Shown: positions 7,630-15,275 of the stretch, one piece after another | Numbering within the stretch: the first letter of the stretch is position 1 | How the letters are laid out: each line of letters opens with the position of its first letter | NCBI GenBank assembly: GCA_945903705.1 | Contig: CAMDOZ010000016.1 | Location: 1 to 32,805 of the forward strand | Direction of reading: 5' to 3' | Length of the DNA: 32,805 nt | From: Fidelibacterota bacterium | GTDB lineage: Bacteria; Pseudomonadota; Alphaproteobacteria; Rhodospirillales; Rhodospirillaceae | Notes under the pieces: model-generated | Databases searched by the model: none | What the model saw: only the letters and a program-made list of their open reading frames with translations | Told to the model about the DNA's origin: nothing | Program-made: the position numbers and the translations under genes

Positions 7630-8959
7630 TCCTTCTCCCGTTGTCGTCGCGCGCGACATCGCCAAGAGCTATACGCTCTATCCGCGCCCGTCGGACCGCT
7701 TTGCCCACCTGTTCATGCCGTGGCGCAAGTATCCGACGTTCGATGCGCTAAAGGGCGTCACCTTCACCGTCGAGCGTGGTGAGACCGTCGGCATTATCGG
7801 CCAGAACGGCGCCGGCAAATCCACACTCCTTCAGCTCGTCACCGGGATCGTCGCCCCCACAGCGGGTGAAGTGCACGTCAGCGGGCGGGTGGCCGCTCTT
7901 CTGGAATTGGGCGCGGGATTCGAACCGGACTTCACGGGGCGCGAAAACATCCTGCTCAACGGGACGATTCTCGGCCTCTCCAGCCGCGAGCTGAAGGAGC
8001 GTACCGACGCGATCATTGCGTTTTCCGAGCTGGGGCCTTTTATCGATCGCCCGGTACGCACCTACTCGAGCGGCATGTTCATGCGCCTTGCCTTCTCGGT
8101 GGCGGCCCACGTGGACGCCGACCTTCTGATCATCGACGAAGCGCTCTCGGTCGGCGACGTGCGTTTCACGCAGAAATGCCTGCGCTTCCTCAAGAACTTC
8201 AAACAGCGCGGCTCCATCCTGTTCGTGAGCCATGACCTCGGCTCGGTGACCGGACTCTGCGACAAAGCCATCTGGCTGGACCATGGACGTGTACGCGGCG
8301 AGGGACCGGCCATCAAGATGTGTGAACAGTACGTCGGCTCGCTTTTCGAAGGAGCGACGTTCAATACGCCGGTCACGCACGCGCACCGAGAACCGGCGAA
8401 AGAGATCAACGGAGAAATCGTTCTCCTGGACGACGAAGCACCGCCGCGGGGCTCGAAGCCCGGAACGACGAGCATTTCCGCGTTCAATCCCGAAGGCAGC
8501 TCCTTCGGCAGTGGTGGAGCGGCCATCATCGACGTGGGCCTTTTCTCACCGGCCAACGGACAGCGTCTGAGCCAAGTCATCGAAGGTCAAGAGATCGACC
8601 TCCGGATACTGGTGAAAGCCGACGTGACCGTCGAACGGCCGATTATGGGATTTTATGTGAAGGACCGGCTGGGTCAGTTTCTGCTCGGCGACAACAGCTA
8701 TTGGGACACGGTGCCCCAGCCGCCAATTCCCGCTGGAGAGAGATTAGCTTTTCGCTTCCGGTTCAACTGGCCCGCCCTTGCGCGCGGCACCTACACACTT
8801 ACGGTCGCGCTCGCCGACGGCATCATGGAAGATCATATCCAACGCCACTGGATCCACGATGCCGTGATCTTCGAAGTGCTGTCGAGTTCGTCGCGCCTTG
8901 CGCTGGTAGGCGTGCAGCTCCGACGCGTGCTGGTGGACCGCAATCCGGCGGAGGCGTGA
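7619..8959 (+). CDS. wzt: polysaccharide ABC exporter, ATPase with C-terminal glycan-binding-like domain (Wzt type)
   Basis: This is the nucleotide-binding subunit of the exporter, 446 residues from ATG 7619, which sits inside the permease's last codons; the frame is open further upstream but that part has no homology-like content. The ABC domain spans about residues 10-240: Walker A GQNGAGKST (61-69), signature YSSGM (about 150), Walker B LLIIDEALSVGD (about 170) and switch histidine VSHD (about 203). An acidic linker follows. Residues about 300-435 form a beta-rich domain (AAIIDVGLFSPANGQ through YTLTVALADG) of the Wzt C-terminal type. In E. coli O8/O9a systems this domain binds the finished, capped end of the O-polysaccharide and selects it for export. 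Its presence argues that the glycan made here is completed and end-marked in the cytoplasm. Confidence 0.93.
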   Translation: MSSDPSPVVVARDIAKSYTLYPRPSDRFAHLFMPWRKYPTFDALKGVTFTVERGETVGIIGQNGAGKSTLLQLVTGIVAPTAGEVHVSGRVAALLELGAGFEPDFTGRENILLNGTILGLSSRELKERTDAIIAFSELGPFIDRPVRTYSSGMFMRLAFSVAAHVDADLLIIDEALSVGDVRFTQKCLRFLKNFKQRGSILFVSHDLGSVTGLCDKAIWLDHGRVRGEGPAIKMCEQYVGSLFEGATFNTPVTHAHREPAKEINGEIVLLDDEAPPRGSKPGTTSISAFNPEGSSFGSGGAAIIDVGLFSPANGQRLSQVIEGQEIDLRILVKADVTVERPIMGFYVKDRLGQFLLGDNSYWDTVPQPPIPAGERLAFRFRFNWPALARGTYTLTVALADGIMEDHIQRHWIHDAVIFEVLSSSSRLALVGVQLRRVLVDRNPAEA

Positions 8960-8980
8960 GCGGTTAGCCGCTTCCGCTCA
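8957..8980. repeat. inverted repeat between convergent genes
   Basis: TGAGCGG (8957-8963, including the wzt stop codon) and CCGCTCA (8974-8980) are perfect 7-base arms, with a smaller AGCGG/CCGCT hairpin competing inside. The repeat lies in the 23-base gap between the convergent wzt and GT2 genes. There is no T-run, so if it terminates transcription it is not a classic intrinsic terminator. Confidence 0.4.
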
Positions 8981-8982
8981 GA

Positions 8983-9978
8983 TCACGATGCCCCGGAACG
9001 GCGGTCGACCCGTACGAGCGCTGTCTTCCTGAGGAACGCCACCGGATTCCAACTGATCCAATAGCCGGCATTGGCCAGTGGAGATCGCTGCTTGCGAACG
9101 ACGCGCCGTGCTTTCAGAAATTCCGCGGTGCCAATGAGTCCGGCCCACAGGCCTTTCATGCGCGCCGATCCAGGATGCCTCACAAGTCCAATAAGTTGCA
9201 GAAGCACGAATCCCGGCAGCGCGAAGCATAAAAGGGTAAGGGGCATGTTCTTGACCAGCACCCACCATTGGTTTCGCGCGATCAAGAAGGCCGCAAAATC
9301 GGAGAGGCCCTCGAAGCTCGCTCCGCCCACGTGAGAAACGACGGCCGCCGGCACCACCGCGCATTCGGCGCCGGCAAGACGCAAGCGGAAGGCGACGTCG
9401 ACGTCCTCGTAGAAGCAGAAGAACCGTTCGTCGAAGCTACCGACTTCGCGCAGGAGACCCGTGCGATAAAGAGCCGCGGCGGCGCAGACGCCGAAGCTAT
9501 AGGCAAGATCGCCGTGAGTTGGGGGTCTCGTCCGTCCGCGCCAGGCCTGGCCGCAGATCAGGTAATGATCGCCGAAGCCGTCGATCCGCCCAGGGTTGTC
9601 CGCCGCAAGCTGCATCGATCCGAAGGCGGCGACATGCGGATAACGATCGGCGGCGCGGAGAAGGTTCGCGAGCCAAGCGGGCTCCGGGAAGGCGTCCGGA
9701 TTGAGCGCCGCGAGGAAGGGAGTTTCGCAAGCCTCGAGCGCGACATTCATTCCGCCCGCAAAGCCAAGGTTTTCGTCCATCTCGCGGTAGTCGACGGGAA
9801 ACGGGAGGCTTTGGATCAGGGCCACCGGCCGCTCACGCGAGGCGTTGTCGATAAGGATGACGCGGAAGTTCTGTTCGCTCTGGGCAGCGAGGGCCGCAAG
9901 GCAGCGCGGGAGCGTTGCACCGGAGTTGTAGCTCACTATTGCGATAGTGACTCTGGCGGTCGCGACCGGCGCGGTCAT
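8983..9978 (-). CDS. GT2 glycosyltransferase, rhamnosyltransferase-like
   Basis: This is a 331-residue family 2 glycosyltransferase of the WbbL/rhamnosyltransferase type. Visible motifs are VTIAIVSYNSG (donor-binding start), DNASRERP, ENLGFAGGMN, NPDAF (93-97, the D-x-D equivalent) and YEDVDVAFRLRLAG (190-203). After the catalytic part comes a hydrophobic stretch, PLTLLCFALPGFVLLQLIGLV, near residues 257-277, a likely membrane anchor or re-entrant helix. It is the last gene of the dTDP-rhamnose operon, its start one base from the rmlA stop, which strongly suggests dTDP-rhamnose as its donor (inference from context). It converges on wzt with a 23-base gap. Confidence 0.88.
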   Translation of the reverse strand: MTAPVATARVTIAIVSYNSGATLPRCLAALAAQSEQNFRVILIDNASRERPVALIQSLPFPVDYREMDENLGFAGGMNVALEACETPFLAALNPDAFPEPAWLANLLRAADRYPHVAAFGSMQLAADNPGRIDGFGDHYLICGQAWRGRTRPPTHGDLAYSFGVCAAAALYRTGLLREVGSFDERFFCFYEDVDVAFRLRLAGAECAVVPAAVVSHVGGASFEGLSDFAAFLIARNQWWVLVKNMPLTLLCFALPGFVLLQLIGLVRHPGSARMKGLWAGLIGTAEFLKARRVVRKQRSPLANAGYWISWNPVAFLRKTALVRVDRRSGAS

Positions 9979-9979
9979 T

Positions 9980-10855
9980 TTATGGGTTCGGGTTTTCAGC
10001 GACTTGAATCAAATATTGACCGTAGCCGCTCTTTGTCAGCTTCTCGCCCAGGGCGATCAATTGCGCCTTATCGATCCAGCCGTTGGCGAAAGCGATTTCT
10101 TCCGGCACGCAGATTCGCTGGCCTTGGCGCTTCTCGATGGTCTGCACGAAGCTCGAGGCTTCCACCAGACTGTCGTAGGTACCGGTGTCGAACCAGGCGA
10201 AGCCGCGGCCAAGGCGCTCGACATTGAGGCCTCCGCGCTCGAGATAGACGCGGTTGACGTCGGTGATCTCGAGCTCGCCCCGCGCGCTGGGTTTGAGGTT
10301 CGCCGCGATGTTCACGACGTCATTGTCGTAGAAGTAGATGCCGGTCACGGCCCAGCTGGACTTCGGCGCCTCCGGCTTTTCTTCGATGGAATTTGCGCGG
10401 CCCGCACTATCGAAGGCGACAATGCCGTAGCGTTCCGGATCGCGGACCTGATAGCCGAACACGGTGGCGCCCTTCCCACGCGCGGCGGCGGCCTTCAGTT
10501 TTTCCGTGAGACCGTGGCCATAGAAAATGTTGTCACCCAGAACGAGCGCACAACTCGAATTGCCGACGAACGACTTTCCGATGATGAAGGCTTGCGCAAG
10601 GCCGTCGGGGCTCGGTTGCTGTGCATAAGTGAGATTTATGCCCCACCGCTTGCCGTCGCCCAGCAGGTGTTGAAACCCGGCCGCTTCGTGGGGCGTGGTG
10701 ATGATAAGGACGTCGCGGATTCCGGCGAGCATCAAGGTGCTCAGCGGATAATAGATCATCGGTTTGTCGTAGACCGGCAGGAGCTGCTTGGACACCGCAT
10801 AGGTGATTGGGTGCAGGCGCGTTCCGGAGCCTCCGGCGAGGATGATTCCCTTCAT
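9980..10855 (-). CDS. rmlA: glucose-1-phosphate thymidylyltransferase
   Basis: RmlA makes dTDP-glucose and pyrophosphate from dTTP and glucose-1-phosphate, the first step of dTDP-L-rhamnose synthesis. The protein has 291 residues, the normal length. The nucleotide-binding signature [18 protein letters not shown] starts the protein, with [20 protein letters not shown] following. The sugar-binding loop contains [14 protein letters not shown], and the metal-binding region [13 protein letters not shown] is intact. [15 protein letters not shown] and [11 protein letters not shown] are also typical. In this family the enzyme is allosterically inhibited by dTDP-rhamnose. It sits 23 bases after rmlD and one base before the GT2 gene in the operon. 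Confidence 0.97.
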   Translation of the reverse strand: MKGIILAGGSGTRLHPITYAVSKQLLPVYDKPMIYYPLSTLMLAGIRDVLIITTPHEAAGFQHLLGDGKRWGINLTYAQQPSPDGLAQAFIIGKSFVGNSSCALVLGDNIFYGHGLTEKLKAAAARGKGATVFGYQVRDPERYGIVAFDSAGRANSIEEKPEAPKSSWAVTGIYFYDNDVVNIAANLKPSARGELEITDVNRVYLERGGLNVERLGRGFAWFDTGTYDSLVEASSFVQTIEKRQGQRICVPEEIAFANGWIDKAQLIALGEKLTKSGYGQYLIQVAENPNP

Positions 10856-10878
10856 AGGCGATTCCTAGTTAGCGGGTG

Positions 10879-11778
10879 TTAGTGCGGTGCGGCCGCAAGG
10901 GTTTTCGCCAGCATCTCCTTGAGGGCGTCTTCCCAGGGGCGCTGCATAATGCCGTGAATACGGCCTATTTTGCTACAGTCGAGGACGGAGTTGGCCGGCC
11001 GTTTTGCGGGCGTCGGGTATTCGGCGGTGGTGATGGGCTCGACTTTCGGTCGGCGGCCAAGGTCGCGCGCCGCGAGGTCAAAGATCTTTTCGGCAAAGCC
11101 GTGCCAGCTGACCGCGCCGCCGCCGGTGTAGTGGAAGGTCCCGTAAGCCTCTTCCGGCAAGGTTTCGCCGATGAGGCGCCGCGCGAGCACAATCAGCGCG
11201 TCGGCGAGATCGGCGGCAAAGGTGGGTGAACCGCGCTGGTCGTCCACCACACGCAGGACATCCCGCTCCCGCCCAAGGCGCAGCATGGTCTTTACGAAGT
11301 TGTGGCCGTGTTCGCCGTAGACCCAGGCGGTGCGCACGATAACGTGGCGGTCGAGAAAGGCGCGCACGGCAGCTTCGCCCGCGAGCTTGCTGTCACCATA
11401 GATTCCGATCGGCGCGGTGAAGTCCTCCTCCATGTAGGGGTCCTTGGCGGCGCCGTCGAACACATAGTCGGTCGAGATGTGGACCAGGGGAATTTCCCGG
11501 GCCGCGCAGATGGCGGCGAGGTGGCCGGGACCGTCACGATTCACGGCGAAGGCCCGCTCCTTGTCGGTCTCGGCCTTGTCGACTGCCGTATAGGCGGCGG
11601 CGTTGATAACGATTTGCGGTCCGGTCGCCGCGACGACGCTATGAACGGCTTTGTTGTCGGTGATATCGAGTTCGAGCTTGCTGAGGGCCTTGACCGAAAG
11701 CCTGGCAGCCGCCGCGCGGCGCTCGATCTCCCACGCAACCTGGCCGCCGGCGCCGGTCAGCAAAATGTCCGGCTTCAC
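10879..11778 (-). CDS. rmlD: dTDP-4-dehydrorhamnose reductase
   Basis: RmlD reduces dTDP-4-keto-L-rhamnose to dTDP-L-rhamnose with NAD(P)H, the last pathway step. It is a 299-residue short-chain dehydrogenase fold: Rossmann loop TGAGGQVA near the N-terminus, [21 protein letters not shown] and the catalytic pair YGDSK (Tyr-x-x-x-Lys). The frame runs open up to 11889 inside rmlB, but the GTG at 11778 is the natural start: it gives [13 protein letters not shown] and overlaps the rmlB stop as GTGA, which implies translational coupling. The C-terminal part ([28 protein letters not shown]) is the usual substrate-binding region. Confidence 0.95.
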   Translation of the reverse strand: MKPDILLTGAGGQVAWEIERRAAAARLSVKALSKLELDITDNKAVHSVVAATGPQIVINAAAYTAVDKAETDKERAFAVNRDGPGHLAAICAAREIPLVHISTDYVFDGAAKDPYMEEDFTAPIGIYGDSKLAGEAAVRAFLDRHVIVRTAWVYGEHGHNFVKTMLRLGRERDVLRVVDDQRGSPTFAADLADALIVLARRLIGETLPEEAYGTFHYTGGGAVSWHGFAEKIFDLAARDLGRRPKVEPITTAEYPTPAKRPANSVLDCSKIGRIHGIMQRPWEDALKEMLAKTLAAAPH

Positions 11779-12857
11779 GCGGTTTTTCTCGAAGACGTTG
11801 TTTCCGAAGACGACGAGAGCCCGAGGCGCTGACCGGCGTAAGTGCCCGAACGGATCTTGGTCCACCACGGACGATTGGCGAGATACCACTCCACGGTCTT
11901 GCGCAACCCGGTGGCGAAGGTTTCCCGCGGGCGCCAGCCGAGTTCGCGGCCGATCTTGGAAATGTCCATGGCGTAGCGGGCGTCGTGGCCGGGTCGATCG
12001 GTGACGAAGGTGATGAGCTCGCGGGCGGACTTGGGCCCTGGAGCAAGCTCATCCACCAAATCGCAGATCGCGCCGACCACATCGATGTTCTTGTATTCGG
12101 CTTCGCCGCCTACGTTGTAGACCTCGCCGAGGCGGCCCTTTTTCACGACAGTCCATAAGGCGCGGGCGTGATCCTCAACATAGAGCCAATCGCGCACATT
12201 CGAGCCTGTGCCATAGACCGGCAGCGGCTTACCTTCGAGCGCGTTCAGGATCATGAGCGGAATCATTTTTTCGGGAAAATGATACGGCCCGTAATTGTTC
12301 GAGCAGTTGGTGGTGACGACCGGCATTCCGTAGGTGTGATGCCAGGCGCGCACCAGGTGATCGGACCCCGCCTTCGACGCGGAGTAGGGAGAGTTCGGCG
12401 CGTAGGGCGTGGTCTCGGTGAACAACCCTTCCGGGCCCAGGGAGCCATACACTTCATCGGTCGAGATGTGATGAAAGCGGAAGACGTCCTTGCGCGCTCC
12501 CGGCAAGGCGTGCCAGTAGGCGCGGGCGGCTTCCAGCATGGTGTAGGTGCCGACGACATTGGTCGTGATAAATGCGGCGGGTCCGTCGATCGAGCGGTCC
12601 ACATGGCTCTCGGCGGCGAGATGCATCACCGCGTCGGGCTGTTCGCTCGCGAAGAGCTGCGCCATCGCCGGCGCATCGCACACATTGGCTTGGACGAACT
12701 TGTAATATTTTCTGTCGGATACGGGTGCGACGGAATCGAGATTGCCGGCGTAGGTGAGCGCATCGACGTTAACCACGTCGACCTTCTCCTCGCCCGCGAG
12801 GAGCCGGACAACCGCCGAGCCGATGAAGCCCGCGCCGCCTGTAACGATAACCTTCAT
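11775..12857 (-). CDS. rmlB: dTDP-glucose 4,6-dehydratase
   Basis: RmlB converts dTDP-glucose to dTDP-4-keto-6-deoxyglucose, using bound NAD+. The protein has 360 residues and is an extended short-chain dehydrogenase. [12 protein letters not shown] at the N-terminus is the NAD+ loop. [12 protein letters not shown], the active-site segment STDEVYGSL (with the family's catalytic Asp-Glu pair) and [10 protein letters not shown] (Tyr-x-x-x-Lys) follow, then [13 protein letters not shown] and YVEDHARAL. All key residues expected for the family are present. The C-terminal Ser/Thr-rich tail ([15 protein letters not shown]) is slightly longer than usual. AGGG lies about 7 bases before the ATG. The gene follows rmlC by 19 bases and overlaps rmlD. 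Confidence 0.97.
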   Translation of the reverse strand: MKVIVTGGAGFIGSAVVRLLAGEEKVDVVNVDALTYAGNLDSVAPVSDRKYYKFVQANVCDAPAMAQLFASEQPDAVMHLAAESHVDRSIDGPAAFITTNVVGTYTMLEAARAYWHALPGARKDVFRFHHISTDEVYGSLGPEGLFTETTPYAPNSPYSASKAGSDHLVRAWHHTYGMPVVTTNCSNNYGPYHFPEKMIPLMILNALEGKPLPVYGTGSNVRDWLYVEDHARALWTVVKKGRLGEVYNVGGEAEYKNIDVVGAICDLVDELAPGPKSARELITFVTDRPGHDARYAMDISKIGRELGWRPRETFATGLRKTVEWYLANRPWWTKIRSGTYAGQRLGLSSSSETTSSRKTA

Positions 12858-12876
12858 TCCGTATCCCTAGCTCGTC

Positions 12877-13434
12877 CTAGAAGTAAACCGGCAGATCGGC
12901 GAAGCGCGGCTGCACTTTGTCCTTGGCCGAGAGTATCGCATCGGCCTCGGCTATGGGCCATGCGATACCAAGGGCTGGGTCATTCCACAACAGGCCCAGG
13001 TCATGCGTCGGCGAGTAATAGTTGGTCACTTTATATAGGACCTCGGTATCGGGCTCGAGGGTCAGAAGCCCATGGGCAAAGCCCGTGGGGATCAGGATCT
13101 GGTTCCACTCTTCCGCCGAGATCACGGCGGAAACATGACGGCCGTAGGTCGAGGATCCACGTCTCAAGTCTACCGCGACGTCGAAGATGGAGCCTCTGGT
13201 CACGCGGATCAGCTTGTCTTGCGAGAACGGCGGCGTCTGAAAGTGCAGACCCCGGACGGTGCCCTTGGCCGCGGAGAAGGCGTGGTTATCCTGCACGAAG
13301 GTGAGATCAATGCCGGCGCTGGAAAGAGCCTTCTGGGAATAGGTCTCGGAAAAGAAGCCACGCGCATCGCCGTGCTTTTTGGGGCGGATGATCTTCACAT
13401 CGGGAATGGCGAGGGTCTCGATCGTCACGGACAT
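12877..13434 (-). CDS. rmlC: dTDP-4-dehydrorhamnose 3,5-epimerase
   Basis: RmlC epimerises dTDP-4-keto-6-deoxyglucose at C3 and C5. The protein has 185 residues, the usual size for this cupin-fold enzyme. Recognisable parts are DARGFFSETY, FVQDNHAFSAAKGTVRGLHF (with the catalytic-region His), KLIRVTRGSIFDVAVDLRRGS (which holds the family's catalytic Asp region), IPTGFAHGLLTL and EVLYKVTNYYSP (the Tyr that acts as acid). The ORF continues upstream into the preceding gene, but ATG 13434 gives the canonical N-terminus MSVTIETLAIPDVKII. It starts 13 bases after the stop of the GT-C gene and is followed closely by rmlB. Confidence 0.96.
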   Translation of the reverse strand: MSVTIETLAIPDVKIIRPKKHGDARGFFSETYSQKALSSAGIDLTFVQDNHAFSAAKGTVRGLHFQTPPFSQDKLIRVTRGSIFDVAVDLRRGSSTYGRHVSAVISAEEWNQILIPTGFAHGLLTLEPDTEVLYKVTNYYSPTHDLGLLWNDPALGIAWPIAEADAILSAKDKVQPRFADLPVYF

Positions 13435-13447
13435 ACGTGTCTCCAGC

Positions 13448-15088
13448 TCAGAGCAAATATATAGAGAGGCCGGGGCGATCGAGCTTCTCGCGGGCCAGCA
13501 TTTCCAGCGTCTCCATATAAGGACTGGCCCAGCGTGAGAAGCGCGAAATTTCGGTGCCGTTGACCGCCCAATCCATGACAATGACCACAGGCGGGCGCCG
13601 TTCGCGGGTCAGCGCGATGGCCCGTTCGATCCATTCGGGGTCCCGGGCCGGCACGGCGTCGTCCACATACTGCTCGCGAAACAAGAGGCGCCGGTCGGTC
13701 ATGAAGGCGATGCCGGGACAATAGGGAACGCAGACGATCGTATCCCCGGGCGCCGAGTTGGCCTCGATCACGGCTTTCAGATCTTCGAACATGACTTTCT
13801 CGCCGGGATATACGCGCACGTTAACGCCGTTCGCGGCCTGAAAGCGTTCAGTACGCCCAAAAGTTCCGGCGATGGACCCGCTGCCTTCCTGCGTCAGCGC
13901 GGTCCAAAGATAAAGGCCAAGCACTGCGGCGATGGGGACAGCAAGCACGATGCCGCGCCGTGAGCGCGTCACCGCCTGCCAGATGAATACGCCCGCGAGC
14001 ACGGCAAAGCCGGGCATGAAGTTGGCAACGTGTGAGAGGTCGGGCCGGAAGAAGAAATAGTGCGGCAGCGCCGCCGCCCCGGCAAACAGCACCACCAGCA
14101 TCATTGCGCCGTATGTCACGGGGTCGGCGGCGCGGCGGAGCGTGAGCAGTGCGCAAACGGCAAAGGCGACGACAATGACGAGCGGAAGGTAGACAAGAAG
14201 CGCGAGCCGCGCCTCGGCAAGGCTGGCCGCGCCGAAGAGGTGCGGACGTTGCAGGAGCGCAGCTGTCCCTGCCCCAACATTCGCCCCGCCGCCGAACATT
14301 GCGGTAACGCCGCGAAGACCGTAATCCGCCAGCATAAAGGGATAGGACAGATACTGGCCGATGAGCGCCCCGAGATAACCGTCGTTAACGGCGAGGATCA
14401 GACCCGGGAGGTGGGCCGCCATAAATGCGAGAGTCGCGGCGCCGGCCAAACGCAGACCGCGGCGCAGGCGCGCCGGCCTGTCGTCGGCCCCGCGTCCTGC
14501 GGCGAGGATCAGAAGTGCCGTGAGCGGCACGGCGAAGATGTAGCCGAAGTCAGGGCGAATCTGGAATGAAAGCGCGAGGGCCGCGCCCGCCACCGCGGCG
14601 TCGCGCGCGCGCGCGATCGCAAGACCTTGTGCCAATCTCAATTGCGGCACGCAGTTGATGAGAATGCAAAGACCATAGAACGCGGTCGGCAGGAACGCCG
14701 GTGCGAGTGCCGGCACAGCTGCGATTGCTGCGGCGTACCAGCGCCGGCCCGTGACGCGCACGACCGCGGCATATACAAGAAGCGTGGTCGCAAGAACGCA
14801 GGCGAAGAAAAGTAGCCGGACGATAAGATAGTTCGGACCGAAGAGGCGAAACATCGCCTCTCCCAGCTTGAACCACAGAAGTCCGTAACCGAGGGGAAGA
14901 TCGTTGAGGCTCGTACCCAGCGACAACTCGTAGGCGAACTGAGCATAGTTGCCTTCATCGGAAAAATTGAATCCCGCATCGAAATACAATGCGTAATAGA
15001 GCGCCGACAACGCCGCGAGCACGGCCATCGGCAGAGCCCGGGTCAGCAGCGGAACTGCGGTCTCGTCGTCTAAGGAATTGTTTTTCAC
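13448..15088 (-). CDS. polytopic membrane protein, GT-C glycosyltransferase-like
   Basis: This is a 546-residue integral membrane protein with roughly ten or more hydrophobic segments, filling most of residues 15-410, and a C-terminal soluble part of about 130 residues. The first presumed periplasmic loop carries FNFSDEGNYAQFAYEL; an Asp-Glu pair at this place is the hallmark of lipid-linked-sugar-dependent GT-C enzymes (PMT/ArnT-like, GT39/GT83). The reading frame continues upstream to 15673, but that part runs antisense through the histidine kinase's beginning and reads like non-coding translation, so I place the start at GTG 15088, with ATG 15028 as an alternative; neither has a good ribosome-binding site. 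It is the first gene of the rhamnose operon and may modify the exported glycan on the periplasmic side (inference). Confidence 0.78.
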   Translation of the reverse strand: MKNNSLDDETAVPLLTRALPMAVLAALSALYYALYFDAGFNFSDEGNYAQFAYELSLGTSLNDLPLGYGLLWFKLGEAMFRLFGPNYLIVRLLFFACVLATTLLVYAAVVRVTGRRWYAAAIAAVPALAPAFLPTAFYGLCILINCVPQLRLAQGLAIARARDAAVAGAALALSFQIRPDFGYIFAVPLTALLILAAGRGADDRPARLRRGLRLAGAATLAFMAAHLPGLILAVNDGYLGALIGQYLSYPFMLADYGLRGVTAMFGGGANVGAGTAALLQRPHLFGAASLAEARLALLVYLPLVIVVAFAVCALLTLRRAADPVTYGAMMLVVLFAGAAALPHYFFFRPDLSHVANFMPGFAVLAGVFIWQAVTRSRRGIVLAVPIAAVLGLYLWTALTQEGSGSIAGTFGRTERFQAANGVNVRVYPGEKVMFEDLKAVIEANSAPGDTIVCVPYCPGIAFMTDRRLLFREQYVDDAVPARDPEWIERAIALTRERRPPVVIVMDWAVNGTEISRFSRWASPYMETLEMLAREKLDRPGLSIYLL

Positions 15089-15188
15089 AGGTGACGAGCT
15101 TGAGGGCGTCTGGAAGGGACGGGACCGCTCCAAAATACAAGCAGGCCCGGGGCGAAGGCCATCCCGCGCGTTACGAAATGCAACATTA

Positions 15189-15216
15189 ATTCTACCCTGG
15201 GGGATGGTATAGGGAA
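15189..15216 (-). promoter_or_regulatory. possible promoter of the rhamnose operon
   Basis: In the 187-base divergent gap between the GT-C gene and the histidine kinase gene, the minus strand reads TTCCCT (15216-15211), 16 bases, then TAGAAT (15194-15189). The -10 is good (five of six) but the -35 is poor. This would give a leader of roughly 90 bases. Confidence 0.25.
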
Positions 15217-15275
15217 TGCGAGGACCGGGCGCTAGGACGCGCGCCGGATGTGGCACGTAAGTACGGCGCGGGGGC

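Noticed and set aside
12168-13304. 378-residue open frame on the plus strand, and a similar one at 9947-10882
   Set aside because: Both run antisense through rml genes with intact active sites, and their translations are low-complexity and motif-free.
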